From Agelas oroides (taxonomy: Eukaryota > Porifera > Demospongiae > Agelasida > Agelasidae), in contig OX422191.1 of the NCBI GenBank assembly GCA_949130485.1, positions 5,147,754 through 5,211,753 of the forward strand: a DNA stretch of 64,000 nt. The letters are read 5' to 3'. This document shows positions 1 through 11,900 of the stretch, one piece after another. A program made the position numbers and the translations under genes. The notes below the pieces were generated by a model that had not been told where the DNA came from, ran no database searches, and saw only the letters and a list, made by a program, of their open reading frames with translations. How positions within the stretch are numbered: the stretch's first letter is position 1; the number at the start of each line of letters is the position of its first letter.

Positions 1-136
1 GGTTGGCATTAAGGCAACTCCATCAGGTTTTGCCGCAAACTCATGAAATTTTTACTTCAGTGCTGATCCTACAGTGCCTCAGTCCTCCAGCGGAAAGATA
101 AATTTCACCATCATGCAGGTTGTCCCTGGCCAGAAA

Positions 137-1226
137 TCAGACATTACCGGTTTTAGCACAAGCCGTTAACGAGTGGGGGTCGCTGCGTATAGTGTGGCCA
201 CTCAACGTCATCTGGCCCAACAACTGCTCCAGCATCTTCGTGTTACGGCGAACTGCTTCGAGAGCTTCTTGAGTTCTTGGACATGCTCGCTGCATATATA
301 CTCCAGCAACAAATCGGTCATAGGCCAGCTCCATCCTCAGTTTTGGCTCCTGTAGCAAAGTGGTATGTGATCTAACTGACTGGTAGAACTAATCTCTTAT
401 CTATTGCATTTCTTAGAATGTTGTGGTGTTATTATAGGTAATGTGCAGTGCTGGTGCTCCTTGCTGACATGTACATATTTGGTTATTTTCTGTACCATTC
501 CTAATTTAGTCAGTCTCTGTATAGGTCAATTTCCTACCTCATTTCTTTTGTAAGGTTCATTGCTTCACTTACACCTTTATTCACCTAGTTCATGTTTTGA
601 TCTCTGTCAATCCAAATAGGTATATAATTTCCTGTACATTCAGCACTTCAGTTAGGATATTATCTCATTCTGATCGAATTCTGTATCACTTTTAGCTTTA
701 ATTAAATCATTTTTAGTTTTTGAGTATATAAGGAACACCAGAAATCTGTAGTTTAGTTCAATCTTGTGGATTAAAATAACCTTTAAGCGGTTGTTGATCT
801 ACCAGCTACCCATTGTAGGGTACGACTTGACAGGGCGTCGGTGAAATCGTCCAACGTCTTTCCAGCTTCCTGCTGCCGCTGTCCAAGCAGAAATCTCAAC
901 TCCTGCTTGCCTGTGGATGGTGCAAATCATTTGGAAAGGGCTCCCATCAGCTGCTTGAGTCCACACTACTCCCCCATCCAAACCAAGTCATATGCTTGGA
1001 ATGCTGCATCATCTAGCAGGCAAAACCACAGAGCAAAGTCGTCTCCAACTGAGTAGGGCTGAGGTGCCCGAATCTGCAACGGGGTAGCCATCCCGTTTGG
1101 GTTCGTATCCCACCGCTGCCATGCACCAGCGTAATGAGTTTCTTGGATCAAGAAATAGGGTAAATGTGCCATATATTGGACACTTAAGAAGAAATCTGCT
1201 GGCAAAGATGCAATTTCTATTTTCAT
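137..1226 (-). pseudogene. Degenerate gag-like fragment of an LTR retroelement, split in two
   Basis: On the minus strand, 1226 to about 795 reads as a gag-like protein (motif QPYSVGDDF followed by FCLLDDAAFQAYDL) with in-frame stops near 966 and 912. It continues to RFLLGQRQQEAGKTLDDF before the similarity stops. A second piece at 358-137 (MELAYDRFVAGVY, then CPRTQEALEAVRR) looks like the next part of the same gag domain. The two pieces are separated by about 430 bp of AT-rich DNA. No zinc knuckle, protease or RT follows. Assignment to gag rests on general composition and layout (a hydrophilic helical protein with a DDF/RF pattern); it is not a motif-level identification. It is not the gag of the intact element at 7450, which has a different sequence. 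Confidence 0.45.
359..795. repeat. AT-rich insertion in the gag fragment, possibly an LTR
   Basis: This segment interrupts the gag-like reading frame. On the plus strand it has a TATA-like box (gagtatataagg, 722-733), followed about 45 bp later by ttaaaataacc, which would suit the U3/R part of an LTR. The word TGATCTA occurs near both ends (367 and 794). No clear target duplication or matching second LTR was found, so this is only a suggestion. Confidence 0.25.
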
Positions 1227-2099
1227 TTTGCTATGAAGGCAGGCCTAAGGATAGAAGAGCATCCTAATTGTTTCCAGTGGCGGTACCACGGGGGGGCGCA
1301 GGGGGGCGTACGCCCCCCCCCCCCCCAAACCACCCGCTGGCCTGATCGCGGGGCGGGCGCCATGCTATTATCTACACAGCCACAGCTAGCTAGGTATATA
1401 CGTAGATCAGACATTCTTTGTAACTCAAGATAAGAGAGAAGTCCACTCATCCAGTCGAAGGAGCAGCAGCCCAGGAGTCCATTGATTCAGTCGAAGGAGC
1501 AACAGCCCAGGAGTCCACCGATTTTGTCGAACGACCAACAACCCACTCAGTCCCATCGTCAAGCGGATGTTCAGCTTCTACTCTGAGTGGTGGTGCCGCA
1601 CATCATAAATTTTGTACATGCTTCTCCCCCCAACCCTCTACTGCTGTGCACGCCTATGATTGTTTCACGCTCAATTTGACCCTAATATTGGACAGTACCA
1701 CCCTAATTTGAAACACCTCATTTGTATGCCAAACATTGGACAAATTTACCAGTATTTGTACGATGTTTTTCATAAGCAATGGAAAATTCCAACCTTAATT
1801 CGGTTACAAGTTACCTAGTTTGTGTACAGTATAGTTATTTGATACTAAAGTTGAACTTTTCAACTTGATCTTCACAACTCCATAATTATAGATGTGCTTT
1901 ATAATTAGGATCCCATATACTGGCTTTCAACTTTACAAAAGACAAGTCCTTTTGTAATTGTTAATAACAGAAGAAATGGCTTCCAGAGGCCACTTGGGGA
2001 AAGAATAGACCACTGCTAGTGAAGGTTTGGTGAAAAAATGTACAAAGTTATAAAAGTTTATAATAGGGCTACCAAACAGCTAGCACTGTCCAGGAATAG
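1227..2099. other. No gene seen; C/G-run repeat and AT-rich spacer
   Basis: A G-rich then C-rich stretch lies at 1278-1333 and includes a run of about 17 C. It follows ccagtggcggtaccac, and a related inverted sequence (tggtggtgccgcac) lies near 1586-1600, so 1275-1600 may be a small TIR repeat. Two near copies of a 'cagtcgaaggagca' word lie at 1452 and 1488. The rest, to 2099, is AT-rich with no supportable ORF. Confidence 0.4.
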
Positions 2100-2104
2100 G
2101 AAAC

Positions 2105-2289
2105 TGTAGTAACCTACTACTAAAATGTGGGTTCAGTTGCAATCATTGTAATATCTGGGTACAAGACAGACTCTAGAGAGACTGAGAGTGAACTGATAAA
2201 ACTGTACAAACCCAGACTTAATACTCATGAATCACGTGCATACATAACTAAATATAGAACAGTAACAATAGAACAGTGACATCACTACA
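2105..2289 (-). repeat. 3' LTR of the gypsy element (185 bp)
   Basis: This is a direct repeat of 7473-7649. In plus orientation it begins tgtagtaacctactac and ends acatcactaca. It carries a 9-bp insertion near 2195 absent from the other LTR, and one fewer A near 2220. It is short for a gypsy LTR. Confidence 0.93.
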
Positions 2290-2303
2290 TTCCTCTCCCC
2301 CTA
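2290..2303 (-). other. Polypurine tract of the gypsy element
   Basis: The minus strand reads AGGGGGAGAGGAA immediately before the TG of the 3' LTR, the expected plus-strand primer for reverse transcription. Confidence 0.8.
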
Positions 2304-2334
2304 AAAAAACAAAAAACAAACAGTACTTGAGAGT

Positions 2335-5300
2335 TCAATATCTCTCTGGTGGCTTTCTCGTTCGAGAGGGATAACGACGAGTCATAGCAGACTCAGGTAG
2401 TGGTGTAACAGTTTCACTGTCCTGTTCAACAGTTGGCATTGTCTCCTGCACAACTGGTGTTCCGTCCTGTTCTGAGGATGTAGCACTAGTAGTGGTAGTC
2501 GTTCCACTAGCACCAATTGCAATGTCCAAGTCATCCTCACAGAGAGGCAATTCAGATTGTCTGGATCCTCTGTGAATCGTTTTCTCAAGTGATCCTGATG
2601 GCGGCTGATTGTCCTGCCATCCTGCAATTGAACTTTGAATGACACTGGTCCTGAACTCTCTATGATGTGACCAGACAACGTTTCTCCTCTGCCTTGGTTT
2701 TTAACAAACACTTTTTCACCATCAGAGAACTGACGCATTCTGGAATGTTTGTCATGGTCGAACTGTTGCCTTCTCTGCTTCTCAGCAACTTTCTGCTCTA
2801 AATTTGGCTTAAGTAAGTCCAATCTTGAGCGGAGGTTCCTGCCCAACAACATTTCAGCAGGTGACAGACCAGTGGTTGTATGTGGTGTGATTCTGTACTG
2901 GAACAGAAATCGTGCTATTCGATCACTCGGAGTACCCATTGATGACTTGCGAAATCCTTGTTTGAACACTTGTACAGCTCTTTCAGCCAATCCATTAGAC
3001 GAAGGCTGATACGGTGCAACTCGAATGTGACGAATTCCATTCAATCGACAAAATTCTTGAAACTCTCCTGCAGTAAACTGTGGACCGTTATCCGACACAA
3101 TAGATTCTGGAATTCCAAATTGGGCAAACAACTGTCTCAGTCGCTGAATGGTTATCAAGGCGGTAGCTGTTGCCATGGGAAAGACTTCAATCTACTTTGA
3201 GTGAGCACCAATCACTATTAAGAACATCTTCCCCTCCATTGGACCTGCAAAGTCCACATGTAACCGTGTCCAGGGTCGGGTCGGCCAACACCATGGATGT
3301 AGTGGTGCTGTGGGAGGAGATGATTGACTTTGTTGACAGTCTGAACACTGTTTGACCATGTTCTCGATCTCCTGATCCATTCCTGGCCACCACACCAGAC
3401 CTCGTGCAAGCGACTTCATTCGTGATGTACCAGGGTGTCCTCCATGGAGTTCAATCAGCACACTTTCTCAGCCCGGTGGTGGGACCACTACTCTCCCTCC
3501 CCACATGATGCATCCGTCATGGGCAATTAGTTCCAGACGTCTCGTCCAATACGGTTTCAGTTCAATGTCTGTACTGTCTGGCCATCCTTCCCTGATGTAA
3601 CGGAGTACTCTCGACAGCAAGGGATCTCGTCGTGTCCACGTTGCTATCTGTGCTGCTGAGATGGGGGCATCGTCCAATCTTTCAATCATCAGCACTAGCT
3701 CTCCTGAAGCAGGTGTCTGGACTGGGGTGTCCGGGAGTGGCAACCTGCTCATAGCATCTGCATTCGCATGTTGTGTTGTTGTTCGGCACACAATTGTGTA
3801 TTCGTACGATGCTAGGGTCAATGCCCAACGTTGGATCCTGCCTGACGCTTGAGGCGAAACTGCTTTGCTTTCATTGAAGAGTGTTAGCAAAGGCTTATGA
3901 TCAGTCTGTAACTTGAAGTGGTGTCCGAACAAGTATGAGTGGAAACACGTCACTCCATACACACACACTAACCCCTCTTTCTCAATTTGAGAGTACTTCT
4001 TTTCGGCATCTGTCAGCATACGGGATACGAATCCCACGGGTTTCTCAGACCCATCTAGCATTTTGTGTGACAACACTGCCCCGATACCGTATGATGATGC
4101 ATCACAGGCTAGGTGAATCTCCAGGTTTGGATCAAAATGAACCAACAACTGCGATGACAGCAGTAATTCTTTGGATCTTTCAAAGGCCTTCTTCTGCCTT
4201 GACGTCCAATGCCATGGCTCACTGTGCTTTAGCAGCTTGTAGAGCGGTGCGAGTTCTGATGACAAATTTGGCAGAAATCTTGAATAGTAGGTCAGCAGCC
4301 CGAGATAGGACTTTAACTCGGAGACATTCATTGGAGCTGGTGCTTCCTGCACTGCTTCGACTTTTTCTGCAACAGGGTGCAAACCCTCTGAGTCAATCTG
4401 ATGTCACAGATACACAACAGATGGAGCCAGAAACACACACTTGTCTTTCCTCAGTCTGAGTCCAGATTCCATGATCCTGCGGAGGACTTCCTCCAGTGCG
4501 GACAGGTGCTCCTCTTCAGACTTTCCAGTCACTAAGACATCATCAATGTAGACGACTACACCTGGAATACCACTGAGGATGGACTCCATCACTCTTTGGA
4601 AAATCCCCGGGGCCGAAGAGATTCCGAATGGGAGTCGGTTGTATCGGAACAACCCACGGTGTGTGTTAATGACTGCATACTTACGGGACTCCTCATCAAG
4701 TAGCAGCTGCTGATACGCTTGAGACATATCAAGCTTTGTGAAAGCTTTTCCTCCTGCGAGCTTCACAAAGAGATCCTCGACCTTTGGGATGGGGTATCTG
4801 TCAAGTTTCGAGGCCTGGTTCACGGTGAGCTTGAAATCACCACAGATTCGGAGGGACTTCCCATCACTCTTCACTACGGGCACAATTGGAGCTGCCCAAT
4901 CAGCAAATTGAACTGGCTCAATAATACCTTCGCTCACGAGGCGCTCTAACTCCTCCTCGACCTTACCCCTCATGGCATAAGGGACTGACCGTGCTTTGCA
5001 ATATTTCGGCTGAGCTCCCGGATCAACATGAATCTTGGCCTTGTAACCCTGCAATGTTCCAAGGCCTGGCTCAAACACTGAGCTGTAGCTCTCCAACAAA
5101 CTGGTTAATGTTCTGCATTTCACTGCGTTGATTTCTCTCCAGTCAAGACGGATCTTTGTCAGCCAATCTCGTCCAAACAAGCTTGGACCTTCACCCTTGA
5201 CCACCAGCAGAGGAAGCTTCACTCGCTGTTCCTCATAACACACTTCCACTTCCGTTTGTCCCATCACTGCGATCGACTCTCCTGAATATGTATGCAAACA

Positions 5301-5590
5301 GGCTTTTGAAGGCTGCAAGTGACGTTCTGGAAACAGACTCCGGCATGTCTTCTCCGACACCAATGACACGGCAGCTCCAGTGTCAACCTCCATACACAGT
5401 GGCTTTCCATCTAACATTAAGTCCACTTCCAGAGGTTGGCCAGTCTGAGCTCTGAGGGTGTGCAAAACATGTAGAAGCTCACTAGGGTCCTCAACTCCCT
5501 CTTGCACTGTCCTGACAGGGTGCCTTTGTGTCTGTCTCCCTTGAGAAGTGTGTGGTCTCTTTGGTTGTCTGCAAACTTTCCTTATTGGGG
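2335..5590 (-). pseudogene. pol of the gypsy element: protease, RT, RNase H, integrase
   Basis: Reading from 5590 down: an aspartic protease with DTGAA (EVDTGAAVSLVSEK); an RT with LDMSQAYQQL and the YIDD catalytic box; an RNase H (HLACDASSYGIGAVLS); an integrase with an HHCC finger, a core whose second Asp is in DNGPQF, and an Arg/Pro-rich C-end. The frame is broken by TGA at 4404-4406 just after the RT thumb, TGA at 3468-3470 before the integrase finger and TAG at 3192-3194 in the integrase core. A frameshift near 2550-2590 follows; the last 71 codons (2550-2335) are in another frame and end in the usual SRTRKPPERY type of tail. All three stops lie in the same frame as the conserved domains, so they are point mutations, not frame changes. 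Confidence 0.92.
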
Positions 5591-6772
5591 CGAGCGCAGC
5601 GAGCCCCACACTTGTGGTGAAAACGGAAAATTGTCTATATATATATATGTATATATATATGTAGGTATGTTTGGTACGTACGTATTCCGTATATGCATTC
5701 TGCCCTATTTGTGCGCGATGCAATATTTCCGCATTGCACATTGGGTTCATGTAATGCTGCTTGCTCAAGAGACAGGACTAGAAAGGCTGAACAGTGGGAG
5801 TCAACGCAACAGGGATTTGAAAACAGTGAGGAAAGGGCGGCACTACTAGCGAAACCGAGACTGATTATTGACGGCGTGCTTCGTGACTCTGCCACAAGCG
5901 GGGAGTGCTCAGTGTACAGAGCGATCAGCTTGTGAGAATTCGAATCACAGAGGCCTGCGTGACTCGATCAAATACGAGCAACAGCTAGAGAAGAGCTTGT
6001 GGAACTCCATACGACAACTCCAGTAATTGTGCTCAGGAAATGAGCTGACAATATAGACTACATCAAAAAAGACCTGGCTCCATACTCCATAGCTGAGAGA
6101 ATCCTGATTCCACAGCTCTATGGGCTCAGCAAATATCCACTATATATAGACATGCACTTGAGGAGACAGTGCCGAAATGTGGAGTCACAGGAAACCAATG
6201 GAATATACTTGTTCGTACTAAGCTGTTGAACCCTCACCCTTGACTTGCAACTCTTCAGGCCAATTGCTTGGAGACTAAATTTGTTGCCTACAGCTGTAGC
6301 TACTACCCCACTGTAACGACACAGAGTGTGTACACCAGACCAGAGAACGAGTCGTCTCCAGCAAATGAGCTTTGCGCAACAGATGAGACTGACCCATGAG
6401 ACTCCGGATCAGAGAGAGGACCGTCTCGAGCAAATGAGCATTGAGCAACAGTAATGACACAGAGTGTGTACAACGAACCCAAGATGAGCCCATACCCAAG
6501 TTATAATTATTGTTCCTTTGAACACTGACATACATTTGATACCCTAGCCTCTTCCCCAGGCATTTTCTGCCTCCAGTTTTACAGGCTACAGTTGGTGGGG
6601 AAGACCTGGGAATGAGACTATTGTTATGTGAGACCATAGATAATAGAGACATCTCTATTACCTATGGTGAGATGTATGCAAGTGGGAAAAGGTAGTGCTA
6701 TGAAACGCTAATGCACCATGCAACTCCTCACGCTCGCCCCACAATGCACTGCATTCCCCTAGTATAGCCTAC
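5590..6772. mobile_element. Roughly 1.2-kb repeat inserted into the gypsy element
   Basis: Pol similarity stops at about 5590 and gag similarity at about 6772, inside the same zinc knuckle. The insert begins on the plus strand with a GC-rich quasi-palindrome (GGGGCGAGCGCAGCGAGCCC at 5586-5605), followed by a TA-microsatellite (5635-5660). It ends with CTCACGCTCGCCCCACAATG (6727-6746). Relatives of both end motifs recur elsewhere in the window (34.89, 36.18, 49.04, 55.28, 55.47, 55.95 and 56.36 kb). Inside, 6310-6480 is a degenerate direct duplication of an 'acacagagtgtgtacacc / gcaaatgagc' unit. ORFs inside show no recognised transposase. The exact ends and any target duplication could not be fixed. 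Confidence 0.75.
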
Positions 6773-7450
6773 TTTGCCACAGTTGTGACACCTGGCGGTC
6801 CTGAAAGGGCACTGGGCGGACTTGTGGTTTTGCTTTCCACACCTGTAACAATTATTCATGACCTCACGCTGCACATTGCACACGTCTTTCTGCAGCTGCG
6901 GTTCCGCTGTACGTCTCGTACCATGCAGCTCACGAACGTTTTCTGCTGCGGTCTCCATTCCAAGGGCCAACTCCTGAGCCTTCTTAAGAGTGAGGTTTTC
7001 TTCCGCCAGCAATCTCCTCTGAATCACCTCGCTTCGCAATCCACATACGAGCCTGTCGCGCAAGGCTTCTTCGAGGTACTCTTTGAAATCACACTGTTCC
7101 GAGAACTTACGTAGCTCGGCGAGATACTGTGCGACCGTTTCTCCTTGGCGCTGGTTGCAGCGATGAAACTTGAACCTCTCGGCGATCACGAGCGGCTTGG
7201 GTTTAAGGTGGTCCTTCATGACCTTCACCAGAACTTCGAACGACTTCTCGGCTGGCTTCGCAGGTGCCAGTAGGTTTCGTAGCAGGGCATACGCTTTTCC
7301 TCCTATGACTGTCAGGAGTACCGCGACCTTTTTAGCATCGTCGGTTATCCCGTTCGCTACGAAGAATTGTTTCGTCCGCTCGGTGTACATAACCCAATCG
7401 TCGACTTGCGGGTCGAACGGCTCCAACCGTCCCAGTGTGGCGGCAGCCAT
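6773..7450 (-). pseudogene. gag of the gypsy element, interrupted at its C-terminal zinc knuckle
   Basis: The ATG at 7450 sits right after the primer-binding site and begins MAAATLGRLEPFDP. The body has the usual retroelement capsid-like pattern (YLAELRKFSEQCDF, LRDRLVCGLRSEVIQRRLL). It ends in a CCHC knuckle, CYRCGKQNHKSAQC, with C-X2-C-X4-H-X4-C spacing. A second knuckle starts (CHNCGKVG) and is cut by the inserted repeat near 6772. The rest of that knuckle is on the far side of the insertion, at about 5590. Gag and pol therefore appear to have been one continuous frame before the insertion. Confidence 0.85.
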
Positions 7451-7472
7451 GATATCCCGCCCTCGTCGCCAA
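7451..7472 (-). other. Primer-binding site of the gypsy element
   Basis: Directly after the 5' LTR the minus strand reads TTGGCGACGAGGGCGGGA. TGG one base after the LTR is the usual start of a tRNA-primer site (complement of the tRNA CCA end). The priming tRNA was not identified. The gag ATG (7450) follows the site almost immediately. Confidence 0.7.
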
Positions 7473-7649
7473 TGTAGTAACCTACTACTAAAATGTGGGT
7501 TCAGTTGCAATCATTGTAATATCTGGGTACAAGACGGACTTTAGAGAGACTGAGAGCGAACTGTACAAACCCAGACTTAAATACTCATGAATCACGTGCA
7601 TACATAACTAAATATAGAACAGTAACAATAGAACAGTGACATCACTACA
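7473..7649 (-). repeat. 5' LTR of the gypsy element (177 bp)
   Basis: This is a direct repeat of 2105-2289. It would carry the promoter of the minus-strand transcript. The TSD copy GAAAC follows at 7650-7654. Confidence 0.93.
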
Positions 7650-7654
7650 GAAAC

Positions 7655-8983
7655 TATACATCATCAACTAATAGTCAACTATCAACAGGTTAGATATTAC
7701 TAATCTGTACCAAATTTTGCTAGCACAGTCTCCAAAGGTGGTAGCAGTGATGTCTGAAAATTTTTCAAGTTCCTGCATAATCTTAAAATGTCTTTTAAAA
7801 ACTGCAAAACACGAGCTATATAAACAAACCTCACTGTTAGAGAGAGCCATTACAATTTTTAGAAGAGGTTGTTTATTTTGTTCTTCAGTTCTAGAGAACA
7901 TATGTACTGAACATCATTTAGAATTTTTCTTGTAATTTTAGCTCACATATTAACTGTGTAAAGGATTTTTTCTGTGCATGGAACTGTCCAGCAACTGGAT
8001 GTGTCCAAGTTATGGCAAGTTTACCCAGCCCCGATACAATTAAAGAATATGCAGCTTATATAGTGTTGAGAGAAAGATATATACAGGTGTACAGTTTAGC
8101 TGTGAGTGGGCAAATACTGAAAGGAATGTACAAGCTGTACAAAATTAGCAAATTAGTGTAATTACTTCAACAAGTCCTCTAAATATGTCCACTGTTCATG
8201 ACAGTAAGTTCTTTTTTGAAAACTAGGGCAATGGTTTTGTGTAAGGCCAGGACCCACATTTCATTTTTATCTGGGTGGGCTCTTATGAAAACCACTGTTT
8301 GGAATAACTGCATACACTAATTGATATTTCAGGTTGGATACCCTACCACAGATATCAACAACTGTTGAATACCGTACTACATACGTACTTCCCTGTAACT
8401 ATAACCACAATGTAGTGGGTATAGGTGCTTTCATTAGTATGCAAAGCCTCTCTGTCCTGCTGTCAGCCATGGAAGCGCGTCATAGAACACACACAGCCCT
8501 AGCACTAGCCTGGTAACCGCTGTCTGCAATTATTCGTACAAGTGTGCACATGCTGCGTATACTAGCCATGGCTACTATTCAAGGGCAGCATTTATTTCAC
8601 TCAGAGCTTCCAATTGTGTGGCTACTATTTGAGGGTGGTGTCTATTCGAATAAATACAGTACACACATTAGTCAGTGAAGTGCTTTGCATTCAGGATGAA
8701 CTATGTACACGTACTCCATAGTTGGGATTTTGCAAGAGTTATGAGCATCTTCCACCATGATGGGCATTTGTAGAACTTATGACCAGTGTTGTGAGTGTTG
8801 TTAATCATGTGTGATCATCCAATGTTGTGAACATACACAAGATCTACCAGCAATCTATAGCTATGTGTACTTGAAATGCCCTTATCGTACCGAGATATAG
8901 ATCAGTGTTTACTGTTGGACAAATTAAACTAGCTTCATGCATCATTAACGTATGATTGTTCCCTCTTTTTTATATACACTGCA
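7655..8983. other. Spacer upstream of the Ank-Death gene
   Basis: AT-rich DNA with no coding region that I can support. It probably contains the promoter and a 5' non-coding exon of the next gene, because a good acceptor (ttttttatatacactgcag) ends at 8984. Confidence 0.4.
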
Positions 8984-11900
8984 GTGATACTTGAGTTGGC
9001 GGTTGCTTGTATTGCTGTCCTGGAAGAGACAAACATGGAGTACAGATCATATGTCTCTGGATCAGATGAAGATGAACTGTTACCGCCAAATCTGGTCTGG
9101 CGTTTTGCATTAGCAGTAGAACATGAGATGGTCAGAATTTCAAGAACACAAGGCACAGGGCAGTCTGCCATAGCAGTTTACTGTCCTGAAAAAGAATGCT
9201 CATATGTGCATGCAATGCCGTACGTTGATTTTCAGCGTGTGTTGTATCTTCAACTATCTAATCTGCCCAGTGACTACATTGACCACCTTGGTACATTCCT
9301 CGTACGGAAAAACAAGCTTCTGATTGAAGTTCATTTCACTTCTTCAGATCAGATCAAGCGGTGCATTGATGGGCTGGAGACAATGGCTCTGAGCAAGGCA
9401 CTGACACACACATTTTGCTCATTTGTGAAATCATTTGAAAGAATAGAACTTGATGTAGCACTAGTCATTCAATCCAACATAGAGTCTCGTCTTCGTTTAG
9501 TCACAACAGAGAATGCTGCCCATGCCTTCAGTATCGTGTATACAAACCGACCAGCACTCACTCTGTTTCATATACAGAACCCAGAAATATATGGCCCAAT
9601 CAAGAAGGCATACAGTCAATTACTTACAGCTTTCCCAGATTTCCTTGGGGAAATAGGGTCTATTGATTTATCTGCTGAGCAAAGCAGCCAAACACAGCCA
9701 GAAGTTGCTGTAGTAGATTCAAGCAGTGGAGAATTAAGATCTATGCCTGTATTGGAGGCGCTTCATCAACTGTCAAAAGAGGAATGTGAAAAGCAACTGC
9801 ATGAAAACCTGTCCGACTCTCTGCATACAGATCCCATGCCCATGGAGAAGGGCTTATGTTCTGAGAGTGAGTCTAGTACACCTTTAACCAACAGCACTTA
9901 TGCAATCACCACTACCTACTGTTGATGAGAATGTTGCTTGCAACCATAGCGGTGAAACTCTAATTGAGAAATCAATCTCAGAAGGCACATTTCAAAGAGA
10001 TCAATCACAGGCTAATTACCAGTCCAATGGTAAAGAATCAACATCTTCCAGCAAAAATGAGCAACATATCTATGATGCTACCAAAAAATCATTTGGTGTT
10101 ACTGATATAAAAGGCAAAAAGGATACAATTAATCTAAGTCAGGAAGGTGTTAGATCTCCATCTGCGGATGTTTTAACTGCAGAAAATGATGAAACATATA
10201 TCGATGAAGCAATTACCAGTGAAGAGATATGCAATTTGGCCACACAGATACCAACAGGCCAGTATAAACTTCTGGGGATTTATTTGGGGCTTGAGGAAAG
10301 TATGATTGAACGAATAAAATATGATAGCCAAGGAAAGAGTCTTGACTATATTCTTGGCATATTGTTTCAAGCTAACAAACAACTAAACACAAGCAGACGA
10401 ACCTTTGCAACAGCACTTCTGCATTGTGGTCTGCTTCAGCAAGCAAAGATGATAGATCCTTTACTTGATTTTTCAGCTCTTGGGAGCAAGCCTATACCTT
10501 CCTTATCAGTGACTCCAATGGAACATCTCTGTTTAGTTGATGGGCAACTTCACTTCTATGACAAGGATCTAGCTAGAGAACATTTGGGTAAGCAACAGTC
10601 CATTGTGTTTTGGAAGAAGCTTCACAAAGAGCTCAGTTCAACTGTCAGTGAGGCACTGCGATGCTATGGAGTATACATTCACTCAACTACAGAAGGAAGC
10701 TTGATTGTTCACATCAAATTAAGCAGTTACAGCCAAGCCAAGATGTTATCCATTGACATAGCCTCAGGAAAGCTGATTGGTCAGGTTGAAGCTGAAATGA
10801 AGGCTCTTGGCTTCACTGGCAGGCTAGCAATTCATTTTGAGATCAATCAAGTCCAAATCACTCCACTACATTGCTATGAGGTGTACATAGGGGCATTGCT
10901 TTCTATTCACTCACAGAAAGCAAAAAGCTTGCATCACAAACTAACTGCCAAAAAAACGACTTCAGAGCCTTTGAAGCAGCCAAAGCCATCAGACACAGCA
11001 CAATCTGCACAAGCATTGAGTCAAGCAGAACCAAATTTCAATGAAAAACCTGCATCAACCAAGAGCCCTGGAATAAACCTTTCCTTGTCCGATGTGATTG
11101 TCTGTGGAACATTAAAACAGCTTCAAGATGCTCTTGACAGAGGTGCAGATCTTACAGAGTATCAGAATGGGTTTCTACCAATTCACATTGCTGCCCACTA
11201 TGGAAAATCTGAGATGATTGAAATGCTGGTCACACACAGAGCAGCAATACATGCCAAGACAAAAACAAGAGGAAGTGACAGCCCTGCACCTAGCAGCATA
11301 CTCGGGTCATCTAGAGTCAGTAAAAGTTTTGGTTAACCATGGTGCCATAATTGAAGCTCCCAGTATGAATGGATCAACACCACTACGATTAGCTGCTGGT
11401 CGAGGAAATATTTTGGTGACAAAGTTTCTTCTTGAAAAGGGAGCTGACCCCAACACAAAGTGTAATGAAGCAAAGACTCCTCTTTATGACGCTGTCACCC
11501 GAGAACACTTGGGCATCGCTGAATTGCTCCTTCATCATGGAGCAAATGTGACTCTTCCATCAGTAGATGGAGAAACACCTGTTCACCATGCTATCATTGT
11601 TGGGAATGCAAAGATGCTTGAACTCCTTGTGAGTGCTGACCCAGAAGCCCTGAGCCACACAAATGTCATGGCGACTGAACCTCCGCTAATTACTGCTTGC
11701 AAACTACAGAAAGCTGCACTTGTGAAAGTTTTGCTGAATAGGAAAGCTGATCCAAATGTCTGCAACAAAGATAGCATGACTCCTCTTGCTGTTGCATCCT
11801 GCCTTGAAAACCTGGAGACCATGGAATTACTTATCAAACATAGTGCCAACATGATGCTGAGCTTTCCACCACATGGAACACCACTACACATTGTTGCTAT

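Larger units (their letters stand above)
2100..7654 (-). mobile_element. Ty3/gypsy-type LTR retrotransposon, structurally complete, inactivated
   Basis: The element reads right to left: 5' LTR 7473-7649, primer-binding site, gag, protease-RT-RNase H-integrase, polypurine tract, 3' LTR 2105-2289. The LTRs start TG and end CA. They are flanked by the same 5-bp target duplication, GAAAC, at 2100-2104 and 7650-7654, so both ends are original. The domain order RT-RNaseH-integrase is that of Ty3/gypsy elements. The two LTRs are nearly identical apart from a 9-bp insertion, a 1-bp gap and a few substitutions, so insertion was fairly recent. The element is dead: pol has three in-frame stops and one frameshift, and a roughly 1.2-kb repeat is inserted in the zinc-knuckle region. 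No envelope-like ORF was seen. Confidence 0.93.

Noticed and set aside
4404..4406. Programmed stop read-through in gypsy pol
   Set aside because: Two further stops and a frameshift downstream make mutational inactivation simpler than recoding.
9890..11270. Short introns explaining the frame changes in the Ank-Death gene
   Set aside because: No GT-AG pair of usable length lies at either point, and protein similarity continues with only one or two bases out of place.
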